This document shows positions 12,357-23,845 of a DNA stretch of 64,000 nt, piece after piece; positions within the stretch are counted from its first letter, which is position 1, and the number at the start of each line of letters is the position of its first letter. Made by a program: the position numbers and the translations under genes. The stretch comes from Zea mays (lineage: Eukaryota; Streptophyta; Magnoliopsida; Poales; Poaceae). The stretch is from positions 96,669,849 through 96,733,848 of the forward strand of contig NC_050104.1 in the NCBI RefSeq assembly GCF_902167145.1, written 5' to 3'. Under the pieces are notes generated by a model. That model had not been told where the DNA came from and did not search any database. It saw only the letters and a list, made by a program, of their open reading frames with translations.

Positions 12357-15348
12357 TCATAATGCAAGAACATTTGCATTCCATACACATTCGCTTCTTT
12401 TGTTGCCCCTTGCCTGCACACGTCTTGTCACAACATTCCTTAGAGTGTAAGAGCTAATATAGTTTGCTGGCATATTGTCTTTCTTATTGTTTGTGTCTGG
12501 TGTACGAACATTGTTTGCACTACTTGGTGCAGGTGCAGGAGGATCAGCTAGGATGAGTTCAGGAGGTTTAGTAGGGACAACGGAAGAAGGATCGATTGGA
12601 GTGGTGCTTTCACGGTTGCTCTGCATTAAACAATTGATCAAACAATTTATGTTGCAAAAGTTTCTAATAGCAATGATGGTAAAAATACAAATATCAAATT
12701 TTATACCTGTTGTGCTACAGCAGCAAGGGCAGCAACCATTTCTTGCCTCATTTCTTCTCTAAGCACTTGTCTTTTTCTTTCTTCTTCTTCTTGCAGTGCT
12801 TGCATTTTTTCCTGTAGTATTCTTTCTCGTTCTGCAACCTCACACGCAAGTTTTTCATTTAACAACTGGACCTGACTTTCGAGTTCAATGTTCTTTTGGT
12901 TGGTTGCAACCGTGGCACGAGCTTGTTCGAGGAACTTTGATTCCATCACTTGACTTCTTGTTGGATATCTTGATAGGTACCCATGACCATGAAGTCTGTT
13001 TGCCTTACATCCTGTTGTTTCCTTGAATGTTGTTTGGAAAATAGCATTTTCCTCTTCTCTTGTTAGATGATATCTTTCTGTTTGATATATTTTCTCAACA
13101 ATTTTCTCAGCTGCCTTCTCCTGAAAAGAACAATATAGTTCAAGTTAGCTCAATTCAAATAAGAATTCATGCCCAGTATTTTAAAGTATGTTTTAGTAGT
13201 AAGCTTTGTGATTTACTCACATAAATGCCACGTGAAGCCTCTTCCGACCATTCATCATTTTTACAATGAGTAGTCATCCAAAGGGATAGATCGGTTGGTT
13301 CTATACCAGTTTCTGGATCTCTCTGTAATGTGAAGAATGTATCATACAAGTTTGCCATTAATCATGGAAAATAAAGTAGTGGTCATATCATTACCTGTTG
13401 AAAGCTTATTTGGGAAAAAGTTCTAGAACCCATTATATGCTTCGTTCTTTGTTTCTGACGGTTTTCTGAGTTCCGGCTGCTTATTTTCTAGAAAATAATA
13501 ATAGTTGGAAATGAATTAATAAATAAATCGCTAGAATCATCCATATTATGCAAGTGCCAATCGTTAAAGTAAAGGAAATGAAACAACAAACCTGGAATTT
13601 CTCAGATCCAAAATACAACATCATGTAATGCCACTCGACGATGTCTACATCTTCAGGCTTGTTTTTCATCCTTTCAGCATAACTATTGTATGCCTTGTAT
13701 GTTGAGCTTAACGTTGATCGCCATCCTTTGTATCTCTCCTTAGCAATAGACCAGATCTTTTCATGCGCGTCCTCATTGGTTAGAAACTCCCACCTTCGCT
13801 GTTTCAGTTTTGATATAAAGAGAAGGTTAATTGTCTAGTAATTTGGGAATAGTAGACCACTAATAGTTCTAGCTAACTGTTAGGGCTCAAGTAAAGAAAT
13901 TTCACATACCAGTACGTCAGAGGCTATAGAAGATCTAACATTGAGCTCTATATCTTTCCACTTTTTCACTCCAATGAGTGGTGCCTTTTTCTTTGTAAAC
14001 AATACGATTTCATCCACAAAAGTGCGAGCGTTTGGTCCTACAGGACCTCCAAGCTTAGATGAAAATTCAATCTTAAGTTTGTGATCACCGTTCTTGATTC
14101 GCTTGGTGGCTGCTGCTATACCCTTAAGGGTACCACGCCCCTCCTTTTTAAAGACTCCATCGTTATCTACATATATACCAATAACATCTGAATGGGTAGA
14201 AATATTCAAAGTAGAAGATTGCAACATTTAAATAAAAACACTCTTAGTAAAAAATACCAGGATCTCTTTTCCTATGACGTCTAGCATGAGATGGCCAATT
14301 AGCAGTAGGTTTGCTGCTGCCATGAATTTCTTCATCTGATAATATTAGGTCATCATTGCTTTGTCGTTCATACAATACTGCGGATAGCATAGGCATCAGT
14401 TACATCTCTAACAATTTGCGAAAATATACACTATATGTTAGTAGGCTGTAAATAAAAGAAATTACAGATATCTGGAAGATCGCCTTGATGCCTTAACCAT
14501 TCTTTATATGTTTTGATCGTATCCTCCCTGAAGTCATCCATTAAATCTGCACTTAAACAATATGTAAGTTTAACTGTGGAAACTATAACATATCATGTAT
14601 TTAATGTAATGAGTTTGACATCTTAACTTACCCGTTTCTGGATTATCATGTTGTAGTATTGCAAGCCACTCCTTATATGCATCAATCGACACTTCTATAG
14701 TTTCTTCATCAACATTTGTTCGCTGCCTTGGACGCTTGATGGGAGTTATGCTTACCTCTAGATCACTGGGTGGATCTTTTGTGAGCACAAAACTTATTTT
14801 TCTCTCATCCATGTTATCAGACAGCATGGCCTCTTCTTGGTGGATGTAATCAAGTGCCAATAGCCTGGATCGATCAATGCCACATCGTTTCTTGTAAAAC
14901 AAGAAGTCCCTCCCAGAATATCCAAGTTTCGATTTTATGTACACCACGTTGTAAAAGGCAACATAAGCTTTATCAATATTTACTGTGACAATTTCTTTTC
15001 CAGGTTGTGCTCCAATGCAATGGAATTTCAAGGTCCATATCTCACCAGTCAACCTGCAACACAAATATATTCTAAGCAAACAATGACTAAAATAGTGTTG
15101 TAAAAAGATTTCATTCAACAATTAAGAGGTATGAAAACAATATACTATAATTATGATCTGCGCCAAGGCCAAAGCAGTAGAGAACAATATGGGTAGATAG
15201 ATTTTTACTTGTCAGGAAGATCAAAGAAGACGTTCTTCCCGGCCATAATCTCGTCCACAATTCGTGTACCAAGTTGGCTACCATTGTCGTTGGTGCACAT
15301 ATTAGCTTCATTGCTTGTCGGCTGCAAACCTCCTTGAGTCGTCATCAT
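12357..15348 (-). CDS. TNPA-like accessory transposon protein (Transposase_24 type), multi-exon
   Basis: A spliced minus-strand gene can be followed through consistent splice sites. The first exon starts at ATG 15348 (MMTTQGG) and ends near 15210 at gacaa|gtaaaa. The next exon runs from about 15052 (after gttgcag) to about 14635 (gtaagt donor). Smaller exons lie near 14560-14470 and 14390-14270. A conserved block at about 14160-13900 reads GRGTLKG, GGPVGPNA, FVDEIV and GVKKWKDIE. An exon ends at 13221 (gtgagt donor). Further exons are 13120-12707, rich in Glu/Gln and predicted coiled coil, and 12620-12357. The middle block fits the plant Transposase_24 (Ptta/En/Spm) family. Such proteins bind subterminal repeats in the nucleus. 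I see no stop within the exons I checked, so it may still be expressible. Exon edges in 14.6-13.3 kb are approximate. Confidence 0.65.
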
Positions 15349-15453
15349 AGGGCAGGAAAATAGATGCTGACAGGGCAGGGAACAAAAAAAATCATGTAAG
15401 TATAACAATAGATTGGTTTATGGAATTATGTGCAGTAATAGATGCTGACGGTA

Positions 15454-16544
15454 AACACCAACAAGTTTATTGAGTTCTATGATGTAAGAGCAGCAGAGGC
15501 TGCTCTTCGGTCACTGAATAAAAGTGAGATAGCTGGAAAACGAATCAAGTTGGAACCAAGTCGTCCTGGTGGAACACGCAGAAAGTATGACTCTGATTTA
15601 GTTTTCAAGGCTATTTGCTTGTTACAGCTTCTCACCAATATTCTGAATTATATATATATATATATATTTATATTTGCTGGAGCTGTCATTTTGCTGTGGT
15701 TCTGGGTGCCACATTCTTATGATGATACTCTAGAGACTTATGAAGTTACTGCTTCTGATAAGCTTGGAAGTTAGATGTATAGTGCAGTGATGGCTGACTT
15801 TATTTTGAATAATTCACTTGCAATTTAAATTGTCCGTTTCTTTACTCCTTCCGGAGTCATTTAATGTGTGTGAATCTACATGTCTGAAATTGAGCTTTTG
15901 GCACCATGCTGTTTCACTTACTTTTCCTACATGTGAATTTTTCCCATGTAGTTTACTGATCATTACTTATCTGATATTTTTAAATTTTTTCTAATGTAGT
16001 TTACTGATCTGATATTTTTTTTGTTTTCTTATGACTTAGCTTGATGCAGCAGCTTGGTCACGATTTGGACCAAGAAGAGCCAAGAACCTACAGACATTCT
16101 CATGTTGGCTCACCTATTGCTAACTCTCCTCAAGGTACTTCTGTTGGAACTAGTTTTTGTATAACGCTGCCCCCATGTATTTTGGAGTCAATCCCCCTGT
16201 ATATAAAAATTAATTAAGTTTTTTTCCCTAATCCTTGTGGCAGGGGCATGGGCTCAATACAGTAGTCCAACAGATAGCAATATGCTGCAAGCTTTCACCA
16301 GATCTCCAACTGGAAATGGAATGAGTCCTATCAGAATTCAAAATCCCCTATTTGGCATTTCAGCACTCCTGGGACTTTATCAATATTCAGAACTCCTGGG
16401 ACTTTCAACAGATAGCAATATTCAGAACTCCTGGGCATTTCAGCACTCCTGGGACTTTATCAGGGCCCCAGTTTCTCTGGGGCAGTCCAAAGCCATATTC
16501 AGAACATTCAAAATCCCCTATTTGGCATCCACCAGGAATCGGGG
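15454..16544 (+). pseudogene. Captured fragment of a Mei2-like (AML/OML) RNA-binding protein gene
   Basis: Plus-strand exon-like pieces with intact splice signals. Exon 15454-15584 encodes FYDVRAAEAALRSLN...IAGKRIKLEPSRPGG, the end of the second RRM of Mei2-like proteins. An intron runs to ..gacttag, and exon 16040-16134 gives LMQQLGHDLDQEEPR...HVGSPIANSPQ. Another intron ends in ggcag, and exon 16244 onward gives WAQYSSPTD, NMLQAF and SPTGNGMSPI. A further C-terminal piece (about 16478-16540) gives LWGSPKPYSEH and SPIWHPP. Between these, at 16345-16460, a shuffled repeat (cagcactcctgggactttatca twice) interrupts the order. Mei2-like proteins act in meiosis and development. This is a 5'-less, C-terminal-less copy inside a transposon and cannot make the full protein. 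It may be transcribed as a chimera. Confidence 0.8.
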
Positions 16545-17070
16545 GAGGTCTCCTGCTGGGCATGGCTAATCGTGCTTCTGTGAATCCTGGTTCTTCTCTA
16601 ATTGGAAGTCTGACAGATAACACACAACAGCAAGATCCAAAACGCAAAAGCCAAAACAGTAACCAGACCTGGCACCGACGCGTGCAAGCTGCCGACAATA
16701 GAGAAAAAAAAAGAGACAGCCGATGCTTCAGAGATGAACGACGGACCAGGGAGAGTGTGTGCCGGTGCGTGCCTGCTCGGTCCCAGGTCGGCCTGGAGAG
16801 TGGAGCCGAACGACGGACGGCGAACAGAGATTGGGGGATGGAGCTCGGAGATTAGGAATGGAGATTGGGGGCGGCGCGTACCTCAACCTGAAACCCGGAC
16901 GGGCGACGGCTGATGAAACCCTTGCAGTAGAGCAGATTAGGAAGGAGGAACGAGGAATGCCTGCCCTTGCGCCCTTCCCATTTGGGAACGTTGCCTGCAT
17001 GAAGAAAGGTGTAATTGTTGTGAATAATGCTCGTTAATATGTTTTCTTTGTATTATTGTTTTTTTTGCAG

Positions 17071-17202
17071 GCAAGTCTACACTTACAGATTCCCTTGTGG
17101 CAGATGCTGGGATTATTGCCCAGGAAGTTGCTGGTGATGTTCGCATGACTGATACTCGTGCAGATGAAGCCGAGCGTGGCATCACAATCAAATCTACTGA
17201 GG
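17071..17202 (+). pseudogene. Captured exon fragment of elongation factor 2 (eEF2)
   Basis: Directly after an intron-like tract ending ttttttgcag, the reading [19 protein letters not shown], then [22 protein letters not shown], is that of the eEF2 GTP-binding domain. GKST is the end of the P-loop, and the T of RGITI is the switch-I threonine. The family usually has Ala where this has Asp (VADAG). Homology stops abruptly at about 17202 and the sequence becomes GC-rich and unrelated. The whole eEF2 protein (over 800 residues) drives ribosome translocation. Only about 44 residues are here. Confidence 0.88.
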
Positions 17203-17204
17203 AA

Positions 17205-17870
17205 AAGGCAGGAAACCCGCTCAAGAAATCCGCTCAAGAAATCCCGGCCGTTCTACGCCCGAACAGGCAGGCAGAGGCACAGACGGACATGCCACACACA
17301 GGCACACAGCCACACGCGCCGAGCCCTTTTTCCTCCGGCAAGCTGGCCGCCCCCGCACCTCCGGCGGCATAATCCCTGGCGGGGCCAAGTGGCTGCGCGT
17401 TGCGTGATTCCACGCCCCAGCGCATCGCGAACGAGCCCCGCCCGCATCCGCAACCGCGCGCAGCAGGCCCCGCCCCGCGCCACGACGCGACCACTGCGAA
17501 CGAACGGGGGCCCGTCGTACGCCCGTCCGCCCGCCCGTCAACCATCCGTGTTGTCGGTACGAGGAGATAAGGCAGGCAGGCAGGCAGAGCAGTAGAGCAC
17601 GATGGAATGGAAGGAGGACGCGTGCGTGCGTGCGTGGCCGTCGCGGTCGCGGAGCTTGACCCAGGCCGATCGAGGGGAGGCTGGGAGCCCGCGACAGCGA
17701 GCGCCGGGATTGTGTCTGAGCTAGCCAGGCCAGCTACCACTCGCTTCCGCTTTCCCTGACGGACTTTGCCCGGGCCTCGGGCGCTCGTTTCTCTCTCGCT
17801 CCGGGTGGCTGGCTGGAGGCTGCTGGCTTCTGCTGGCGCTAGACTGCTAGTGCGCAGTGGCAGACACATG
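17205..17870. other. GC-rich block in the CACTA interior, possibly a captured promoter/5' region
   Basis: This 0.67-kb block is far richer in GC than the flanks and starts and ends abruptly. A minus-strand frame of 211 codons (17869-17234) spans it. Its composition (Ala, Arg, Ser, Pro, Gly) and overlap with frames on the other strand argue that it is a by-product of base composition. Tracts such as ggcaggcaggcaggcagag and gtgcgtgcgtgcgtg look like 5' leader microsatellites. It could be a captured GC-rich first exon or promoter. The source gene is not recognised. Confidence 0.45.
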
Positions 17871-18188
17871 GCGATTATTCGTAATAGCCAATAACACTAT
17901 ATGATAAAATTAAACAAGACCATAAATAACTTTCATAGAATTCAAGTTCTATAACAATACATGATACAAGTTCAATATATAGATAAAAGAATCAAACTTA
18001 TCACTAAATTCATAATAACCGAATCAAAGTCGTGCGTGTCGAATGTTGATCTTCTTGAAGGCATGGGCGCCAAAAATGGGGTGGGGCCACGCTATTTCGT
18101 AGTTTGAGGGATAGGACTCGCTGGTTCGTTAAGCTCGCCGACCATCGAGTACGGGTTGCATCATTGCGACGAGTGAGCTTGTTGGATG

Positions 18189-18392
18189 GTGTTGGGGTCT
18201 TCATCTTCCGAAGGTTCTCAAAAATACGGCTAACATGTTTTTCAAGTATAATATACTGTCACAGGAACCTTCGGCCTTGAGATGAAGGTGCGCATGGTAT
18301 GAAAGGCGCAATCTGGTAGAAGGACGAACCAGTTCCGAAGCTACGGATGGAGAAGCTTCGGCTTAACAGTGGAAAATGAAACCGACCTAAAC
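18189..18392 (+). repeat. LTR fragment related to the Grande-like LTR at 50442
   Basis: tgttggggtcttcatcttccgaaggttctcaaaaata parallels, with substitutions, the first bases of the LTR at 50442 and 61406. It then runs through 'ttttcaagtat..' and a gaagctt/cttcgg-rich stretch. It stops directly before the duplicated TNPA segment. It is a short LTR piece rather than a whole element. Confidence 0.6.
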
Positions 18393-18396
18393 ACTT

Positions 18397-18872
18397 GCAC
18401 TTGTCTTTTTCTTTCTTCTTCTTCTTGCAGTGCTTGCATTTTTTCCTGTAGTATTCTTTCTCGTTCTGCAACCTCACATGCAAGTTTTTCATTTAACAAC
18501 TGGACCTGACTTTCGAGTTCAATGTTCTTTTGGTTGGTTGCAACCGTGGCACGAGCTTGTTCGAGGAACTTTGATTCCATCACTTGACTTCTTGTTGGAT
18601 ATCTTGATAGGTACCCATGACCATGAAGTCTGTTTGCCTTACATCCTGTTGTTTCCTTGAATGTTGTTTGGAAAATAGCATTTTCCTCTTCTCTTGTTAG
18701 CTTAAATCTTTCTGTTTGATATATTTTCTCAACAATTTTCTCAGCTGCCTTCTCCTGAAAAGAACAATATAGTTCAAGTTAGCTCAATTCAAATAAGAAT
18801 TCATGCCCAGTATTTTAAAGTATGTTTTAGTAGTAAGCTTTGTGATTTACTCACATAAATGCCACGTGAAGC
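18397..18872 (-). repeat. Second copy of part of the TNPA-like gene (476 bp)
   Basis: The interval 12763-13238 recurs here with a constant offset of 5,634 bases and no indels. The differences I see are one base in the coiled-coil exon and a five-base cluster (gatgatatc versus gcttaaatc). It includes an exon, the whole intron (13220-13121 in the first copy) and the edge of the next exon, so it was copied as DNA, not from spliced RNA. It is immediately followed by micro-repeats of tcacataaatgcaacatagtatgtt. Confidence 0.9.
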
Positions 18873-20399
18873 AACATAGTATGTTTTAGCTCACATAAAT
18901 GCAACATAGTATGTTGGTAAGTAAATACTTGTTGGCTGGATATAGTGTGAACAATATAGTGTGATTTACTCACATAAATGCAACATAGTATGTTTTAGCT
19001 CAATTCAAATAAGTTTTGACTGGATTTTTTAGCTTAACATATAACTCAGGGAGACATGCGATTTTGGGGCGATCAAACTGTTGGTAAGTAAATACTTGTT
19101 GGCATGTTGCTCTTCTTTTAGCTATAGCTGACCCTAATTTTTCTTGGTTGAGGAAACTGTAGTTAGTGATAGCTCAGTATTCTGTGTGTAGAAACCTGTA
19201 TAAAGTATTGGACATGTATTTCATAGTTTTTATAACTTATAAGGCTATGTAAGTCACAGATTAACTCTTCAAAGAATTATACAACAAAGAAATCAGCTCA
19301 GAAATGAGATCTAGGATTGCTCATTTTGAGTATTCTTGTACGACTCATGGTTTTATAGAGAAAAGATCTTGGACTAATTGCACTACCTCCACTTGCAACA
19401 CATGGACACATATCTCTAACAATATAACACACATATACATAAGTTATCGTGTTATTATACGGTTCCGTTGCAACGCACGGGCACTCAACTAGTAGAAGCT
19501 TAAGCGTGTAGATCACTCTCTCAATGAAACCTAACTGAATTGTTTCCTCTCCATTTTACAAGGAGGGAACAAGCACCAGAACTCAGCGACAGTGGATTCC
19601 ATTTAGTTTGTATGGTACATATCTGTCTAACTTTTTCACGTGTTTTTCATAAACAAATATAGGTTTTGCACTTTCCTCTCACACCACATAAACATTTTAA
19701 TTAATATATTAGCTGCCCTAATTACTTAAAAATTGTACCATAACACAAATGAGTTATTTAATAGGATTAAAGCTATTTTATAGAGGAGTTGGAAGAAGAA
19801 ATAGATTGGTGCAATTCATAAATCCAACCAAAGAGGAAAGATTATTACAACAACAGTCATTTGAATGAAATACCATAGTATTACAAAAACTTTCCTTTTA
19901 AAAAAGAAGAAATAGATTGGTGCAATGCATAAATCCAACCAAAGAGGAAAGATCGGTCACGCGACGTGTTGGGAAGCGACATCTGGCGATGTGACCTATG
20001 GGTGAGCGGCGGTCCGATGGTGGAGGCGAAGGTTGTGTCACGTGTATTGGATCTGGCTGCCTCGTTGCAAGGGAAATAAAAAAGAGCACACCGGACCTGA
20101 CTAAATTACTAAAAAGAGCACACTTGATAGTAAGTAACTAAATTCAGCAAATCCATTTGAAAAACTATTAGAATGTGTTATGCAAACTCGTATTCTTGCT
20201 TTTATCGTAAAGCAAGAATCCATGAATTTGGTGATTGTTATGGGTGAACACACTCGGAAGCGGTCGGCAAACAGTCGACAAACAGTCGGTAATTCATAAA
20301 TATCAAAAATAGAAATAACATTGTGTTTTTGTTTTAAAATTTCCATTTCCTCTTCTCAGACTAACAGGAAACGAGGGAGTAGCAACAATACTCATGTTT
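18873..20399. other. CACTA interior, no gene; contains a 47-bp direct repeat
   Basis: A 47-bp phrase (gaagaaatagattggtgcaa through aaagaggaaagat) occurs at about 19795-19842 and 19904-19953. At about 19455-19495 is cgttgcaacgcacgggcactcaactagta, a recurrent grass repeat end. No coding region is supported. Confidence 0.5.
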
Positions 20400-21863
20400 T
20401 TAATATATCGAGGAGGACGCATGCAAGCACACACGGAGGCAAATCGATCGCCACCTATGATCCATAGGCAGAAACCGACGATGTCCCATGTAGCAATGCT
20501 TGGATCCGCATTTCAACCATAAGAAGTCGGTATCCTTGTGGCAGTATGGACATGCAAACTTGCCTTTTGTGCTCCAGCCAGATAACATCCCATATGCTGG
20601 GAAGTCATTAATTGTCCAGAGAAGAATTGCTCTCAAATTAAAATTCTTCTTCTCCTTGGCATCCCATGTCTCAATACCTTTTCCCCAAAGGTCTTTGAGC
20701 TCATCAATCAGAGGCTGCAAATATACATCAATATTGTTTCCTGGAGAGTTTTTACCGGGTATCAACATTGACAACATCCAGAAAGGTTGTTTCAAACACA
20801 ACCAAGGTGGCAAGTTGTAAGGGATTAAAATGATAGGCCATATAGTGTACGCAACATTGACCATCCCAAATGGATTGAAGCCATCAGATGCAAGACCCAA
20901 CCGAATGTTACGAGGATCAGTAGCAAAATCTTTGTATATGTTATCTACATGCTTCCATGCCTTAGAGTCAGCAGGGTGCCTCATTTTGTTATCTTGGACT
21001 AACCCCTCCTTGTGCCAACGCATATATTCAGATGTGGTCGAATTCATATACAACCTTTGCAATCGAGGAATAACTGGGAAATATCTTAGGATTTTCCGCG
21101 GGGCACGCTTGTTGGTTGCCTCCTCATGATGACCAGAAATCGTTGGTTGCCATCTAGACTCACCACATGTTGGACATGTATCCATGGCTGCATATTCTTT
21201 CCGAAACAACAAACAATCATTGACACATGCTTGTATCTTTTGGTAGTCAAGGCCAAGATCATGAATAACCTTTTGTACTTTATCCAATGTGTCCGGAACA
21301 CAGTGGCCTTCTGGGAGAACAAGCCGAAACAACTGAAGTACGGCCGCTAATGCACTTTTACTAAGACCAAACATGCATTTAATCTGAAAGAGCCTTACTA
21401 TAAAAGATACCTTAGTGACCTCCTTGCAACCTGGATACAATTCCTTCTTTGCCTCTGTTAATAGATTAAAGAATGCCTTTGCTTTTGCATTTGGCTCTTC
21501 ATTAATATTTCCTATGATGTCTTCGTGTATAGCACCACTGATTAGCGTTGAAACTAGTTCGGTCACAGAACCACTGTCACCTGTTTCATCATCATTGACA
21601 ACTACTGCAGCATTGCCCTCATCTGAATCATTTTCTTGGTTTCCTTCTTCGATGAAGCTCTCATCAAACCCTCTAATAACCAAGTGACTTTGAACCTGAG
21701 ATTGTGTTCTGTAGGACATGCATCGACATCTTGAACATGGACATGGTGCAGTTTCTCCTCTAGCAGTGCCACCAAATGTAGTTTGTATGAACTTTCTGAA
21801 ATTTGTTTGCCACTCATTTGTCGTGAAGTGCATGCGCATCCAACTCCTACTATTCTGAGACAT
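20400..21863 (-). pseudogene. TNP2 transposase, N-terminal half only
   Basis: One open frame of 487 residues. Residues about 5-75 match the transposase-associated domain (SWM start, then CPCSRCRC and SHLVIRGF). From about residue 130 the Transposase_21 (TNP2) domain follows: FFNLLTEAKKELYPGC, GHCVPDTLDKVQKV, FRKEYAAMDTCPTCGESRW, LGLASDGFNPFG, AYTIWPIILIPYNLPPWLC, and near 450-468 CPYCHKDTD...KHCYMGHRRFLP. Homology ends right after MGHRRFLPMDH, and the remaining residues are unrelated. Full TNP2 proteins continue for several hundred residues, so this is a truncated protein without the rest of its catalytic fold. There is no internal stop, so the truncation is a structural loss and not gradual decay. 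Confidence 0.88.
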
Positions 21864-23425
21864 GGCTTTCTAGTCAAAGATTAAAATCACCAGTCGAGCC
21901 TTGTAACAAAAAAAAACAAAGTTAAACTGATTTTCAGTCATAACCAGTATTGAGCTTTAAAGTTTAATGATAAGTTATTAATTCATGCAATATGTAGTCA
22001 CTAGCAACAAGACAGTTTTCAAAATCCTATTTACTCTCCTGTTAGCAAGTTGACATGAGATGTTTGTGGTATATATGTAGATAACTTGATGTGTAGCTCC
22101 TAAGTGATTTCCAGCCATTCAAATGTTATTGACAACTGGAACCCCTCCTTGATGTGTAGGTATTTTGTAAATCATAACTTGATGTTATTCATATATATAT
22201 GCTCACCTATATACTTCTAAATAATCTCCTTGATGTTGCCCTTTTAATGCCTAGAACCTGCACCCAAGAACCAAGTCAAATATACTGGAATCAAACTGTC
22301 CTCAATTGCTGACTGACATCAGAGCGATCTAATATTCCATCTTACTTTTAAATTGCCAACAATCATAGAATGCAGAGCAAATTATAAAATTTTAGTGTGC
22401 AATCATGTTGAGTTTGAAAATGATGAAAATGATTCCAGAAAAATGCCAAACATGAACAACAAATGATGTTGATTCCATGGCTTCAGTTAGTTTTTCTTTG
22501 TACGTTTTCACCCTTTTATTAGATTGTGTTATGGTGTGAAATTATTGCTCAATTAGTTCTTATCATTTGTAGTTGGGGGTCATATCTTTTCTTTAAGCGC
22601 ACTCCTGAAAATAACACATCTCTACAATACGAACTTCTCTCTTTTTCATATTCTAGGAGTTAGTTTTTCATATTTTTTTCTCAAACATTTCTCCATACTT
22701 CTCTCTTTTTCTACTTGCGACATGATTATATTTTCCCCTTTTTTCTGTAATACTATCTATTGCAGGATAATCTAAAGTAACGACGAGCAAATAGAAGATC
22801 GGTGGATCTCAGAAAAATGTATGTTTTATTAACTCACAAAGTACATAATAAAGGAAACAAAATTATCTCTTTTTTATCATAACTAAAATATTAAACTTGT
22901 TGTTTCTCTCTCTAGCTGTTGTCGTATCTGCTTAAACAAAATGGTATGATCTCTCTGTCCTTCCTTCGCCTGTGATAAAATGTTTTTTTAAGATTTGAGT
23001 TTGAAGAATAGTTTAAGTTGTCTACAAAGTACCTAATAAAAATATAGAAACTTGAAAATCAATAAGAGAGTAAAACAAAATGGTAACATGTAAGAAATAG
23101 TTGTATGCACTTTGTCTATAGTATTTAACTCTAAACTTTTCTTTTTTGTCTGTAAAAGAAACATAATGAATCCATTTTCTGATAGAAACAAATTTCTTTA
23201 TACTAGATATTATGTACTTGGACCGCCCAACCCATTCATCGCCTCAGCGTTGTACATATCTGCAAAGTTTTAATACCATACAACTACTCATGTGAATGCA
23301 GCTATTTAGATGGGTCTCAAAGCTTTATATTCCTATTTTCCATGCATGTTAGTTCAATTTTGTGTGGCTGTATTATCATACATTATGAATGCACTGAACA
23401 CTATTTGATTGTTGTTGCTTTGTAT
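21864..23425. other. CACTA interior upstream of TNP2, no supported gene
   Basis: AT-rich sequence that should hold the TNP2 leader and promoter on the minus strand. I could not pick a TATA box with confidence. No protein family is visible. Confidence 0.4.
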
Positions 23426-23596
23426 ATTCCAAAGGAGCTTCCATTGGGTTTGCTGGGAGTTATTTCTTGTCACTTGGAAGAACATCAAACGTCGTTGCAG
23501 GAAAACCCAGCACTGAAAATGAAGGCTCGGAAGAAAAAACATAGACCAAAGATAATCAGAGAGAATAAGCTAGCCAAAGTCAGAAGGATCACCTGA
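23426..23596 (+). pseudogene. Possible captured fragment of a ROS1/DEMETER-like DNA glycosylase
   Basis: The last half of a short frame reads ENPALKMKARKKKHRPKIIRE and then NKLAKV. The R-K-K-H-R-P-K-(I/V)-(I/V)-x-E pattern is characteristic of the lysine-rich stretch upstream of the glycosylase domain in plant DEMETER/ROS1 proteins, which excise 5-methylcytosine. Only about 30 residues can be compared, so the call is tentative. A basic nuclear-localisation-like tract from another gene is possible. It lies at the right side of the CACTA element, in the same strand as the Mei2-like and eEF2 pieces. Confidence 0.42.
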
Positions 23597-23715
23597 AGGC
23601 TGGCGCGTGGAGTCCCTGGCTCAAGGCTGGCGCGTGGAGTCCTTGGCGCGTGGAGTCCCTGGCTGGCTGAAGGCGGCTGAAGGCTGGCGCGTGGAGTCCC
23701 TGGCGCGTCGAGTCC
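23597..23715. repeat. Minisatellite of ggctggcgcgtggagtccct units
   Basis: Five imperfect units of about 20-25 bp built on ctggcgcgtggagtccctgg follow directly after the ROS1-like fragment. They are GC-rich compared with the AT-rich flanks. Confidence 0.85.
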
Positions 23716-23845
23716 AATTATTTGATGGCTTTAAAGCACCGGTAGCAGTAACACTTTGGGTCTAATCACTTTGTGTCTAATCTAGAAGCCATTAATAGTT
23801 GTATGTACTAGTATAGGCATGCAGACAACAATTGGAAAATTGTAT

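Noticed and set aside
17234..17869. 211-residue minus-strand frame in the CACTA interior
   Set aside because: It lies in a very GC-rich block where other frames on both strands are also open, has Ala/Arg/Pro/Ser-rich composition and shows no motif. Base composition explains it.
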